This document shows positions 33,501-41,878 of a stretch of DNA of 64,000 nucleotides, in pieces. The DNA comes from Bicyclus anynana (taxonomy: Eukaryota > Arthropoda > Insecta > Lepidoptera > Nymphalidae). The notes beneath the pieces are model-generated. The model searched no databases, was not told the DNA's origin, and saw only the letters and a program-made list of their open reading frames with translations. Made by a program: the position numbers and the translations under genes. Location: the NCBI RefSeq assembly GCF_947172395.1, contig NC_069093.1, forward strand, positions 7,351,561-7,415,560, written 5' to 3'. Numbering within the stretch: position 1 is the stretch's first letter; each line of letters begins with the position of its first letter.

Positions 33501-35068
33501 CACGCTGGCCCAATGCGGATTGGGACACGCAGAGAATTAAGAAAATTCTCTGGTATACAGATTTCCCCACGATATTTTTCTTCACCGTTAGAGACACGTG
33601 ATAATATTTAATTTCTTAAAATGCACACAACTGAAAAGTTGGAGGTGCATGCCCCGGACCGGATTCGAATTCACACGGTCCGAAATCGGAGGCAGAGGTC
33701 ATATCCACTGGGCTATCACGGCTGGATGTACATAATATGTCATAATAGTAAAATCCAACTTTGTTCCATTTCCAGATGCTCGTGCAAGCGCTCTACGACT
33801 TCACGCCGCAAGAGGCCGGCGAGCTGGAGTTCAGGCGCGGTGACGTAATCACCGTCACCGACCGCTCCGACCAGCATTGGTGGCAGGTGAGTCCTACTAA
33901 AGATATACTAAAGGGACAATTTGGACCCGTATGATTTATAAAACTTCTATACGCTCGCTTGACTTGGGGAGTAAGTTTAACGGCCTACGTCGCGCAGTGG
34001 TACGCGCGGTGAATTTACATGACGGAGGTCCTGGGTTCGATCCCCGGCTGGGCTGAGTGAGGTTTTCTTAATTGGTCTACGTCTGGCTGATGGGCGGGCG
34101 GCTTCGGCCGAAGCTGGTTACCACCCTACCGACAAAGACGTACCGCCAAGCGATTTAGCGTTCCGGTACAATGTCGTGTAGAAAACGAAAGGGGTGTGGA
34201 TGGAAGAGGGCTAACTTGTTAGGGAAGATGAGACTCCCTAACAAGTTAGCCCGCTTCCATCTCAGTCTGCATCATCACGTACCATCAGGTGAGATTGTAG
34301 TCAAGGGCTAACTTGTAAAGAATATTAAAAAAAAAAAATAGCGTCGACGGCATCTCGGATTAACGAGCAATCAGTCGCACGGTCAGTTACGTACTGACTG
34401 GCAGGGACGTGTATAGAGTAGTAGCCAATTTCATCCCTATCACTACCGTCCCGATATCGCCACTGATTTTAGGGCCGTGTGTAGGATCTTTTACCATTGG
34501 ACCATTGGGACCTATATGTTTTATTGAAGTAGGTAATACTTTACGCTCGCTTGATTTAGGGAGTAAGTACAAGCTATATACAGCAGTAGTGGAGAGTGTC
34601 GGGTGGAGATACGGGCCTCGAGGTTTGGTCTCCTTGCCCCAGTAAGATGCTGGGGATCTTGCTCCCCAGTGATATCTTCCAGTCTGTGAGATAGGCTAGG
34701 CTAGGCCTATGAGTCAAGTTTTTTTTATTTGTTGAGTGCCGAGTCCGGTAGTTTGTCCCACGCTGGTAGTGATTCGATGGACACCCTACGGAGGGACGGT
34801 GTCTTGTGCAGTATTTCGCCCAGCGCGAACTGCTACCGTATCGCTGTTCTGCAGCGGGGCGGTGCATAGTAAAAGACTGTTTGTTATTGCATTTGTATTG
34901 GCGTTTTTAGATAACTTTGAATAGAACTAGGTAGATAACTTTGTTATTGTACTGAAAGTGGGGCGCTGTAAATATTCAACTAAGTGATTGTAATGGTTGT
35001 TCCAGGGGGAGATAGCGCACCGCCGCGGGCTGTTCCCGGCGTCGTACGTGACCGCGTACCACTCATAG
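15582..35068 (+). CDS. drk: Downstream of receptor kinase, Grb2-type SH3-SH2-SH3 adaptor
   Basis: Cytoplasmic adaptor that links phosphotyrosine on activated receptor tyrosine kinases to Sos and so to Ras. Six exons: 15582-15659, 15746-15843, 16173-16292, 27126-27291, 33776-33886, 35006-35068; total 636 nt = 211 aa plus TAG, the same length as Drosophila Drk. Phases match at every GT-AG junction. N-terminal SH3 about residues 1-58 (start MEAIAKHDFTATADDELSF, then DDMNWYRAEL and GLIPSNYI); SH2 about 60-152 (WYYGRITRADAEKLL, FLIRISESSPGDFSLSV with the phosphotyrosine-binding Arg at 85, then FKVLRD and FFLWVVKFNSLNELVDYHR); C-terminal SH3 about 155-211 (MLVQALYDFTPQEAGELEF, GDVITVTDRSD, HWWQGEIAHR, GLFPASYVTAYHS). 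Introns 3 (10.8 kb) and 4 (6.5 kb) are swollen with mobile elements, while introns 1 and 2 are only 86 and 329 bp. Identification essentially certain; 5' UTR exons are not resolved. Confidence 0.98.
16712..16862 (-). mobile_element. tRNA-derived SINE, family C, truncated
   Basis: Minus-strand copy of the second SINE family (atcattatcaacccatg, taggccaatagtccaccacg, cacgcagagaattaagaaa). The tRNA-like head is absent. Confidence 0.75.
19446..19805 (-). mobile_element. Helitron-like element, minus orientation
   Basis: Begins with the inverted terminal hairpin (cggacgcccgtttcttcgtc), has the shared body motif agcctagctttcctcgata and ends at agctttataatatt. The CTAG terminus is mutated. Confidence 0.6.
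20572..21232. mobile_element. 661-bp TIR element with TTA target duplication
   Basis: TIRs of about 23 bp (aggtccgtttatatct, then G or A, then cagaca) at both ends; TTA flanks each side (20569-20571, 21233-21235). A 3-bp TTA duplication fits the PIF/Harbinger superfamily. No transposase, so non-autonomous. Confidence 0.75.
21565..21852. repeat. Dispersed repeat with a cggccaagtgcgtgtgg end
   Basis: Reads acggccaagtgcgtgtgg at one end and ggacggacggacgcacag ... cggttccctgtgtactacgg at the other. This layout is widespread in lepidopteran genomes; I do not know a settled class for it. Confidence 0.55.
22447..22656 (-). mobile_element. Helitron-like element, minus orientation
   Basis: Starts CTAGCGGACGCCCGCGACTT (inverted 3' end with GC hairpin) and runs to gcatttataatattagtgtg. 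About 210 bp. Confidence 0.75.
22719..22885 (-). mobile_element. Helitron-like element, second subfamily
   Basis: Starts CTAGCCAACACCACGCGATT, then gtagtttccgttcccat and ggggataaaatatag: the subfamily with a cgcggtttcac end. Its far end merges with a palindrome of tttgtatagagtatat units (22870-22940). Confidence 0.65.
23482..23742 (+). repeat. MITE-like family 1, full copy
   Basis: About 260 bp from gacgtgacaacgtctta to tacagacaaccgattttt. Its subterminal segment gacgtgacaacgtctta is matched in inverted form by tatgacgttgtcacgttc near the right end. In drk intron 3. Confidence 0.75.
23905..24216 (-). mobile_element. tRNA-derived SINE, family C, full copy
   Basis: On the minus strand the head carries the B box (ggttcgaatcc) and a diverged A box (caacccagtggatatgagc); the body is shared with the copies at 33414-33724 and elsewhere. 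The plus-strand left end is the catcattatcaaccc tail. Confidence 0.8.
24320..24539 (+). mobile_element. Helitron-like element lacking the terminal hairpin
   Basis: Starts TCCTAATATTATAAACGC and ends TTCCGCTAG then T. The GC hairpin seen in sister copies is missing between the body and CTAG. Confidence 0.65.
24751..25309 (-). mobile_element. Helitron-like element split by a SINE
   Basis: The left part (ccgcgcgtagttcccgttct, acggggataaatatata) and the right part (aaaatcggttcagtacatc, ttataatattagtatag) make one subfamily-two element. The family C SINE at 24881-25208 separates them, so the SINE came later. Confidence 0.6.
24881..25208 (-). mobile_element. tRNA-derived SINE, family C, nested copy
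   Basis: Full-length minus-strand copy inserted in a Helitron-like element; tail catcatcattaacaaccc, tRNA-like head near 25150-25208. Confidence 0.75.
25490..25640 (-). repeat. Solo arm of a palindromic element
   Basis: The segment (gcacattgtagaatcaac, cggtttcggggtgaaatgta, tctcctgagaatgc) matches the right arm of the element at 26189-26945 in the same orientation. Confidence 0.6.
26065..26155 (-). mobile_element. Helitron-like fragment
   Basis: CTAGCAGACGCCCGCGACTT, then cgtccgcgtgag and a short body piece. Only the inverted 3' end is left. Confidence 0.6.
26189..26945. mobile_element. Palindromic element interrupted by a MITE
   Basis: Left arm (tacgtacgtttcactccgaa, ctctacaacgtgtaat; 26189-26255) and right arm (attacacgttgtagag, ggggtgaaacgtacgta; from 26829) are inverted copies of about 60 bp. 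The GGGATGATGA element (26326-26829) occupies the middle. Confidence 0.65.
26326..26829 (+). mobile_element. 505-bp MITE with GGGATGATGA ends, copy 1
   Basis: Ends tagggatgatgac and gccatcatcccc; its whole length matches the inverted copy at 48991-49499. No coding capacity. Confidence 0.75.
27400..27666 (+). repeat. MITE-like family 1, full copy
   Basis: Second full copy in drk, from gacgtgacaacgtctta to tacagacaaccgatttttt, 109 bp after exon 4. It abuts a minus-strand SINE. Confidence 0.75.
27690..27876 (-). mobile_element. tRNA-derived SINE, family B, minus strand
   Basis: Begins acaagttagcccttgactac and ends with the inverted A box (accactgcgccacggag). It has an internal deletion compared with 8008-8320. 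Confidence 0.75.
29008..29212 (+). mobile_element. tRNA-derived SINE, family C, plus strand
   Basis: The head gccgtgatatgacctctgcc and B box ggttcgaatcc run on the plus strand, then the family body to gtgtgacgtctgccaattc, where it is truncated. Confidence 0.75.
29692..29895 (-). mobile_element. Helitron-like element, second subfamily
   Basis: CTAGCAGACGCCCCGCGGTT, then cgcgtagttcccgttct, then tctttataatattaatat at the far end. Its plus-strand left end is the element's 3' end. Confidence 0.65.
30318..30571. mobile_element. MITE with AACCGACTTC terminal repeats
   Basis: Ends aaccgacttcaaaaaggag and ttttgaagtcggtt are inverted over 13-14 bp; 254 bp. The same family, whole or partial, is at 31434-31700, 43253-43448, 45310-45498, 53500-53856 and 55999-56285. 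Confidence 0.7.
30640..30765 (-). mobile_element. Helitron-like fragment, second subfamily
   Basis: Carries ggcgccctgcggtttcactc, gtagttcctgtgggaatatg and ggggataaa; the CTAG end is changed and the far end is missing. Confidence 0.5.
31037..31228 (+). mobile_element. Helitron-like element, second subfamily
   Basis: From tatactaattttataaagagg to gaaaccggtgtctgCTAG. About 190 bp, plus orientation, well kept. Confidence 0.65.
31434..31700. repeat. Tandem duplication of a MITE end, period about 137
   Basis: acatacgcgtcgaattgaga, then a cctcc run, gtcggtaaaaaatggggtct and attataggtacagattgaaa occur twice in direct tandem. The unit is one end of the AACCGACTTC family plus flank. Confidence 0.75.
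33414..33724 (-). mobile_element. tRNA-derived SINE, family C, full copy
   Basis: On the minus strand: the A-box-like tagcccagtggatatg, then B box and body, to the tail (catcattcatcattatcaac on the plus strand). It ends about 50 bp before drk exon 5. Confidence 0.8.
33979..34321 (+). mobile_element. tRNA-derived SINE, family B, with internal foldback
   Basis: The head (cgcgcagtgg, ggttcgatccc) and body match 8008-8320. At about 34205-34253 there is a partial second copy of the 3' part in inverted form, giving gggctaacttgttagg against ccctaacaagttagccc. In drk intron 5. Confidence 0.8.
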
Positions 35069-35209
35069 TGCCCGCGCGCGCGCCGCGACGCTCCTCCGAC
35101 TCCCCCCCGCCCCGCCCGCCCCGCCCGCTCCTGACACCCACCCCTAGCCACCCCTATATACAACCCGGTAACCCTGTATTCACATATTATCACATTATGA
35201 CGATAAAGT

Positions 35210-35215
35210 AATAAA
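35210..35215 (+). promoter_or_regulatory. Candidate poly(A) signal of drk
   Basis: AATAAA about 140 bases past the drk stop codon. Longer 3' UTRs are possible, so this is only the first candidate. Confidence 0.4.
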
Positions 35216-36078
35216 CATATAGCAATAATTATAAAATATTGGATCGAGTCGAAGCATCGCTGAGACAGTATAATTTTTTATGTGGTGATGTTCGACGTAC
35301 ACGTGTTTTATGGTGCTTCAGCTTTTTGATATTATTGTTAAGCGGCCGCGTCTCCCGCCTTAGCTCGTCGCGAGTGCGAACACCGAGTTTATCAGTACAA
35401 AAAAAAAAACAAAAAAAGAAAAACAAAATGCTCGTGAAGCGTCGCCTGTCTCGATCGCTTGAAATTTGTGACGAATTTATTTTTAATTGTAATTGTGACA
35501 ACTCGACGGACGAACGGTTTTTTAACGTCCGCTTATACGTGCCAGAATAATATTTTAGAGTTTTTTTTTTTTAATATAATATATTTAGTGATTAAATATG
35601 AAAGGGGGTCATTCGGTATATCGATATTGTTGATATTGCCTGAAACAGATTTCAAAATGATGTGATTTTTTTTTTTTTAGTTTATTTGACGAATATTTAT
35701 CCCTTATTAGTGTATAATGCTCATTTTTTAAATATTTACCATTTTATTTGTTAGTTAAGTGATAGTTTTAAGTTCGGTTTGATCACTATTCATATATGCT
35801 ATACGAGTATATAATCTGGTACGACAGTCATACCCATATCAATCGTAGCGTCCTCATGAAGCTAAGCTCTCCTTAGTCATAGACGAAACGATTTGTGTTG
35901 CGCACAAGGCGATAGAGAAACGCGTTTATATTGTAATATTATTATATATTTTATAATCGGTGATCGTTTTTATATTGGCAAAGTTTTGATAGAACGAGTG
36001 TACAGCGGCGTATTTCCAACAATATTTACGGTTAATGTATTAATGTCGTAAAACAATGTGCTTTTAATGGCTTTTGAT

Positions 36079-36507
36079 CAGCGCCGGATTAGCCATAGCG
36101 GTAGGTAGCATTTGCTACAGGAGAAAAAAATATGAAAGTAAATTTGGTGGTCATTATGGACGAATTTTTTTTTTGAAAACTGCATAAATTGATTCTTCAA
36201 ATGATGTGATCAAATTACCTCTTGTGAGGATCATTTTAAAATGAATAGCTTTTGAGTTATTCAAGGATATATACGCGTACTGTTCAAGCTTGAATGTCCG
36301 AAGTAATAAACCTAAAATTTTAATAATTAAAATACAGAATATAGCTTCTTACTTGTGGATTTCAGAAAAAATTTGAACCTTCAAATTTTTAAATATCAAG
36401 GTCGCTTTTGGAAAAAAAAAAACAAATTAGAATTAGTTTTTTTTTAACCTAAAGGGGCCTCCTGTTTAAATTTGCTACAGGCCGCGCGCTAGCTCAATCC
36501 GGCACTG
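36079..36507. mobile_element. hAT-type MITE with 8-bp target duplication
   Basis: 429 bp with ends CAGCGCCGGATTAGC and GCTCAATCCGGCACTG, flanked by CTTTTGAT at 36071-36078 and again at 36508-36515. An 8-bp duplication with CAG-starting TIRs marks the hAT superfamily. No transposase. Confidence 0.9.
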
Positions 36508-36654
36508 CTTTTGATGTGTTTATTTGAATGGAATTTGTTACCCGTTTTAGTGTTTTACAAATATGAAAATTGGAGTGTCGTGCATAATATCAATTTATTG
36601 GTTGACGTGAACATTGACGGCGTAGTCTTTATTACGCGGAATAAGTGTTCATTT

Positions 36655-36845
36655 GTACGAACGGCAACTGCTACCGATTGCGGCGACTCTCGGCGGCAGC
36701 CAACGGCAGTCGGCGATGTCTCGGCGGCAGCCAACGGCAAGTCGACTGCAGTCGGCGACACTCGGCGGCAGGCGACGGCGCTCGCCGACTGCAGTCAGCG
36801 ACGTCTCGGCGGCAGCCAACGGCAGTCGACTGCAGTCGTCGATAG
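36655..36845. repeat. GC-rich minisatellite (ctcggcggcagccaacggca units)
   Basis: At least four degenerate copies of ctcggcggcagccaacggca alternate with gtcgactgcagtcggcgac-like pieces, about 65 percent GC in an AT-rich setting. Open in several frames on both strands because of the 3-base rhythm; not taken as coding. Confidence 0.85.
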
Positions 36846-37254
36846 AGTTGCCGCTCGTGTAAATGACCGTAAAGGGAATCATTAGGTACCTTGTAAGCGA
36901 CCGCACCGTGGCACCCGAGTGCCAGTGTACTTAGTTAGCGTTTAACAATTATAGTCAAGACTTTGGAATTAATAACTTTGAGTGCTCGTTAATCCAATGT
37001 AGATATTTATTTTTGTTATTGTAATGTACCCGAAAATTGCTATATTTATCGAAGCGTAATAGAAATTTTTAATCGTAATTGAAAACTTAATGAATAATAA
37101 TAAAATTCGTAGGGCGTCAATAATAATATAATTAATGAATAATAATTATTATTATGTAATTGGAAAACGTAATTTTTAAAGAGAATCGTTCCCTTTCAGC
37201 GAAGCATTTAACTGTGTGTATTATAGGAAATAAGTTGGTATCGCAATGCACATG

Positions 37255-37670
37255 TAATGTTCACGATCTGTGAAGTATCTGACGGTCTGTGAGGTCGTTC
37301 ACGATCTATGAATATGTTGACGGTCTGTGAGTTCATTCACGATCTGTGAAGTATTTGACGGTCCGTGAGGTCGTTCACGGTCTGTGAAGACGTTCACGAT
37401 CTATGAATTTGTTGACGGTCTGTGAGTTCATTCACTATCTGTGAAGTATTTGACGGTCTGTGAGGTCGTTCACGGTCTGTGAAGACGTTCACGATCTATG
37501 AATATGTTGACGGTCTGTGAGTTCATTCACGATCTGTGAAGTATTTGACGGTCTGTGAGGTCATTCACGATAAGTGAAGTATTTGACGGTCTGCGAAGAC
37601 GTTCAGAATCTGTGAAGTTGTTGCTCGATGACGGTCTGTGAAGACGTTCACAATCTGTGAAGTCGGTTCG
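37255..37670. repeat. Minisatellite of ttcacgatctgtgaa units with higher-order period
   Basis: About 20 units of 16-24 bp, alternately ttcacgatctgtgaag and gacggtctgtgag. Many units are self-complementary (ttcac ... gtgaa). A larger block recurs about every 92-98 bp (cacgatctatgaat near 37300, 37397 and 37489). Confidence 0.9.
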
Positions 37671-38211
37671 AGCAATGCGCCCGCACGCTTCCCGCTGGCA
37701 TTTGCGTTTGTCGGCAGATAGGTACACGAGATAACCATACATGAAATAAGTGCTATAATCTATAATAATCAAATATTTAAATAGTTAAGTTATGATTCTC
37801 CAATATTGTGGAAGATGTATAATATTTTTTACTAATAAATTTAATATTGTATTTTATGAGTTTCACTTGTAACCCCTGAAAGCGTTAATTAATCTATCAA
37901 CTACCGGGAAACCTCGCCTATAAAATGTTCTGTGAAACTTCGCCAGCTTCGAAAAGCTCCGCGTTGAGTAAGTTTTTTTAGATGATCTAAAGAGATTATT
38001 ATCGTTCTACTAGATTGAAAAACGTTTTTTTCATATTTATTTGAGACGTGATTACATGAAAATTTTAGTTTTTAAGTATGTTTTTGACAATACGAGCCAA
38101 AACGCCTGTCGGCCATAATTATGATATTTCAACTGTTTTATGACGTCACTATAACAAACGGATTGTTTGACAAAAATATTAGTTAGCTACTAGTTTGAAT
38201 TTTAGTGCTTC

Positions 38212-38479
38212 AAGTGTATTAGTGACGTCACAAAATGAACGACAGCGTTTTTACGTTTGGAAATTTTGCAAAAAATACGTGATATTTAAATTAAGTTTTA
38301 AAAGAAATCCTTAAGTTTTATCAATTGATATCGATATATTTCGGAAAGTGTATTAGTGACGTCACAAAATGAACGACAGCGTTTTTACGTTTAGAAATTT
38401 TGCAAAAAATACGTGATATTGAAATTAAGTTTTAAAAGAAATCCTTAACTTTTATCAATTAATATCGATATATTTCGGA
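38212..38479. repeat. 134-bp tandem duplication
   Basis: Two direct copies starting aagtgtattagtgacgtcac at 38212 and 38346, with only a few substitutions. Both contain gacgtcac and aacgacagcgtttttacg. Non-coding. Confidence 0.9.
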
Positions 38480-39117
38480 CCCTTATACCCTTATTCCATG
38501 TATTATGCGAAATTAATATTGTTTTTATTAAATTTGATTCATTTTACATTACTTTCTAAGCTTCTTTGATGTTCTTTAATCGTATTTTCATTTCTCATGA
38601 TTTTGCAACGCCATCTTGTAGAGTTTTGAGGTAACAGTTGCTATATCAATTTTTATCTCACACATATAAGAGGTGGCGTTTCCATGTAAACGTTTAAAAT
38701 GATTCGACTTTCTCCTTTAAGTTATCTTTTTTTGGAGCGTATTTACCCCTATTAACCAACTAATTTACGTCATCAAATTCAAGTTGCTATTAAAACATTT
38801 TGTATTGCCATAAAAGTAGAAAAGGAGAGTGGAAATTCTAAATAATTTGGCGATGATGTATTTAAAATCATTATTTAATCCAACAATAAATTATATTTAA
38901 TATATCTATAAAATACTACAATAACATCACATTTTTTTATTTATACTTAGCAACCTCAACATTTGCAACGACCTACACAACTTGCATAACAACTAAAGCT
39001 AATAAAATATATATATAGATATAAAATAAGTACAATTTTATATTTTAAGTCACTAAATTTGCTATAACCCAAACAATTTTTGCAGATCTCTACAATTTTG
39101 TTTCACTTATACATTGT

Positions 39118-39265
39118 GTCAGTGGCGTGCATAAGGTATTTAACTAGGGTATGCACTGTACATACAAATTGTGCAAATTGGAAAATTTCTTAACAGTACA
39201 GACAGACAGTACAGTAACAGAGTAGGCAGTGCATTTTTGCATCTATGAAATGTACGCCACTGCAT
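39118..39265. mobile_element. Short CAGTGGCG-ended MITE
   Basis: About 148 bp; left cagtggcgtgcataaggta and right atgaaatgtacgccactg are inverted relatives. Sister copies at 63830-63985 and 9250-9392. Confidence 0.65.
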
Positions 39266-39644
39266 TGTGTATATAGATATACATTAAATTGTGCTTATAA
39301 GTATTTTGTAAATCCGAATACAATTGTACTAAATTGAAATAAGTATTAATATTATTACAGGAAAAGCATATTTTGTGCCTAATGTTCCTAACATTAAAGC
39401 AAACACCGTATGTACTTTTTTCATTTCAAACTTAATGTATACACCAAAGTCACCATAAAGAGGGCCTTTAAAGTCACATCATCAGGCTATTTTAATGGCC
39501 AACCACATGGTCAGGCTTCTCAGGGAATTTTACCCACCACGCTTCTGCAATGCGGCTTGGCGGGCTTAGGATAATGTTTTGAATCTGTAACGATCACTAT
39601 AAATGTTGATAGTAATTGAGACCAATCCGATGCTCTGGGGTGTC

Positions 39645-39752
39645 ATCATCATCATTATCAACCCTTATTCGACTCACTGCTGAGCTCGAGTCTCTGTTTA
39701 GAGGTGTTAGGCCAATAGTCCACCACGCTAGCCCAATGCGGATTGGCAATTG
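39645..39752 (-). mobile_element. tRNA-derived SINE, family C, tail fragment
   Basis: atcatcatcattatcaaccc, gctgagctcgagtctctg and ccaatgcggattggca; only the 3' part is present. Confidence 0.7.
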
Positions 39753-41337
39753 CTCTGGGGTGTAAAACCATCAAATTCCAAATCTGCTCTGATATTGAGA
39801 ACCCTTCGAACAGATGAGCAACTTTGAAAATGATTTGTCAAATCTTTCAAAAGCAGAATAGAGAATATGTGTAATTATATCCTTACTTCAATACTTTTAT
39901 TGATTAGTCATTCATTCAATATTCATAATAACAAAATGTATCAACCTTAAGGTTATCTGTTTGTTCTGTATTATTTTTGTATACCGGTACATGAAAATAT
40001 TAAAAAATGTTATCTACAGTATTGTCATCTTTATACCCATCTATTTAATAATCACATAGTAATATGTCATTTATATCATCTAGTTAATTTTTAGTGCCAT
40101 ATAATTCAGCTCTTTCTAATCTAAATATGCCCGTTCTACATTCTCGTGCGAATCGTGTGCAAATCTGTCAACACAACATGATTGTAGAAGAGTTTCACAT
40201 ATTGCTTTGCGCTGTAATCACGCCAGTTCACGCTTAGTTTTCCAATTTTTGTCTGTCTTTTATCTTAGTGATTCGCGAACTAGGAATATGTTACCGTCTG
40301 CGAAATTTTGCGCGTGTGCATTGGCGTATCTAGGATTATTTCCCGGGGTGGGCCTACATATCACTGAACAGAGTCGACACTCAATATTAAAATTTCATTA
40401 GTAATATTTGTGGACGCTGACCTCTGAAACGGCTCGACTTATTTATTATTTTTTCTTGGTATCTATGGAAGGTATCAGAAAAGGTCTTAATATATTTTTT
40501 TAAATCTTTACTTACAGGTTTTTCTTTATTTTAAGTTGTAATTGTTATTATTTGATATTTTAAATGATACTTTGTGTAAAATTATTAGTATTTCGGCGTC
40601 CATCATAGAATTTCATATTGGTAGCTCAGTATCCTAGGCCCGGCCCACCCGCTATATACGCCTATGCGTGTGTGGATGACATTCGTCGCGTTGGTAACGT
40701 AACATTACATTGTTCGCCGGGATTCGCGACGTGATTGCCAGCGTAAATTCGCACAAGAATATAGAGCGACCTTAACGTTAATGCAGAGTATATAATTATA
40801 CCTATAACACTGATAAAGCAATGTCAGAAAAGTTTATATGGTCCAATACAGAGGAATAGGTACACCTATTATTTGAACAGCTTGTGTCGGTTTCGCGCTA
40901 ATACATTTCCTTAACCAACCAGACACATCTACCAATTCAGTAGGACTAGGATGCTTCAACAACATTTAATTTATATAGGTACGACAAAAATACACAATAT
41001 AGTCGTGCCATAGCGACGAAATCGACAATACCGCTCTCTGTTTTGTCCCATACCAACGAAAGAGATAGAGCGATATTTTCGATTTTGCTGGCATTGATCG
41101 ACAATATGTCTCTGTTGTCACGAGTAATGTCTATATCATCGTAGGTCTACATTTACAAAAATTCTTGATCAGCGATCACTATTGAAAAAGCATACAATGT
41201 TGACAAACAATTTGGAAAATTCTTTTGATCAATGTGCATTGGAAAAATCTGTAAAGATGTCAATAACATTATTTTAGTGTTTAATAAATGCATTTTCAAT
41301 CAAAGCATTTCACACTTGCTTACTGTTCAGTTAGAGC

Positions 41338-41738
41338 ACTCCATAAATTACGTCACAAGTTAAGTTTGGAAAAGAGCATTGACGAAGTGTGACATAGTGT
41401 GACAAGGGGACGTCCTTAGATTGGTGACGTCACATTTTCAAACACCATCTGTCATTCATGATATTATGTAACTTATTTTTTTCTTTATTCTTAGTTATTA
41501 TTATTCGTATTTTGTAATATTTATTATTAGTAGGTATTCATTTTGATTTTATTCAAATCTGTAAATGAAAATAAACTAATTTTGGAGCAGTTTCTGTTTT
41601 AATTTAACAATTTCTAGATGTGATGTCATGTTAGGAAGCCGAGTCTCACAAATGTGAGGGTTTGTGATAAGAATGCTCCCCCATACTTGTCACAAACCCT
41701 GTAGCCATCAAGTTGTGTGACATAATTTATGGATGACC
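41338..41738. mobile_element. 400-bp MITE with ccataaattacgtcaca TIRs
   Basis: Left actccataaattacgtcaca and the inverted right end atccataaattatgtcacac agree over about 17 bp. In between are gacgtcacattttcaaaca and a second small inverted pair (tttgtgataagaatg against cttgtcacaaaccc). It lies 140 bp past the Ucp4 stop codon. Confidence 0.65.
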
Positions 41739-41878
41739 CCTGACCGTAATATATGTATTTCAAATAATGTCAACCAACTAAGGCAGACGCTACTTTCTCA
41801 AACTGATCTTACCATTAATATTTGTTTTATAAATTCGCTAACTGGTGTATAGTTATTTATATTATAGAAATACGGTAA

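Larger units (their letters stand above)
27292..33775. other. drk intron 4, repeat-filled
   Basis: 6.5 kb intron. Besides the listed elements it includes a stretch at 29220-29485 made of variants of cggagc/ctccgcttcgct, which resembles other lepidopteran dispersed sequence, and tandem pieces of the aaccgacttc family. No coding exon other than drk's was found. Confidence 0.6.
35216..41878. other. Intergenic span between drk and Ucp4
   Basis: 6.7 kb. The first part may include drk 3' UTR. It then holds the hAT MITE (36079-36507), two minisatellites, a 134-bp tandem duplication, short SINE and MITE copies, and the TIR element at 41338-41738. The rest (for instance 40000-41300) shows nothing I can name. 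Confidence 0.5.

Noticed and set aside
34574..35211. Several overlapping ORFs on both strands around the last drk exon
   Set aside because: They are shadows of the GC-rich drk exon 6 and flank. drk itself matches in one frame only.
36511..36906. Ser/Arg/Ala-rich ORFs of 60-124 codons on both strands
   Set aside because: They arise from the GC-rich minisatellite at 36655-36845, whose unit lacks stops in most frames.
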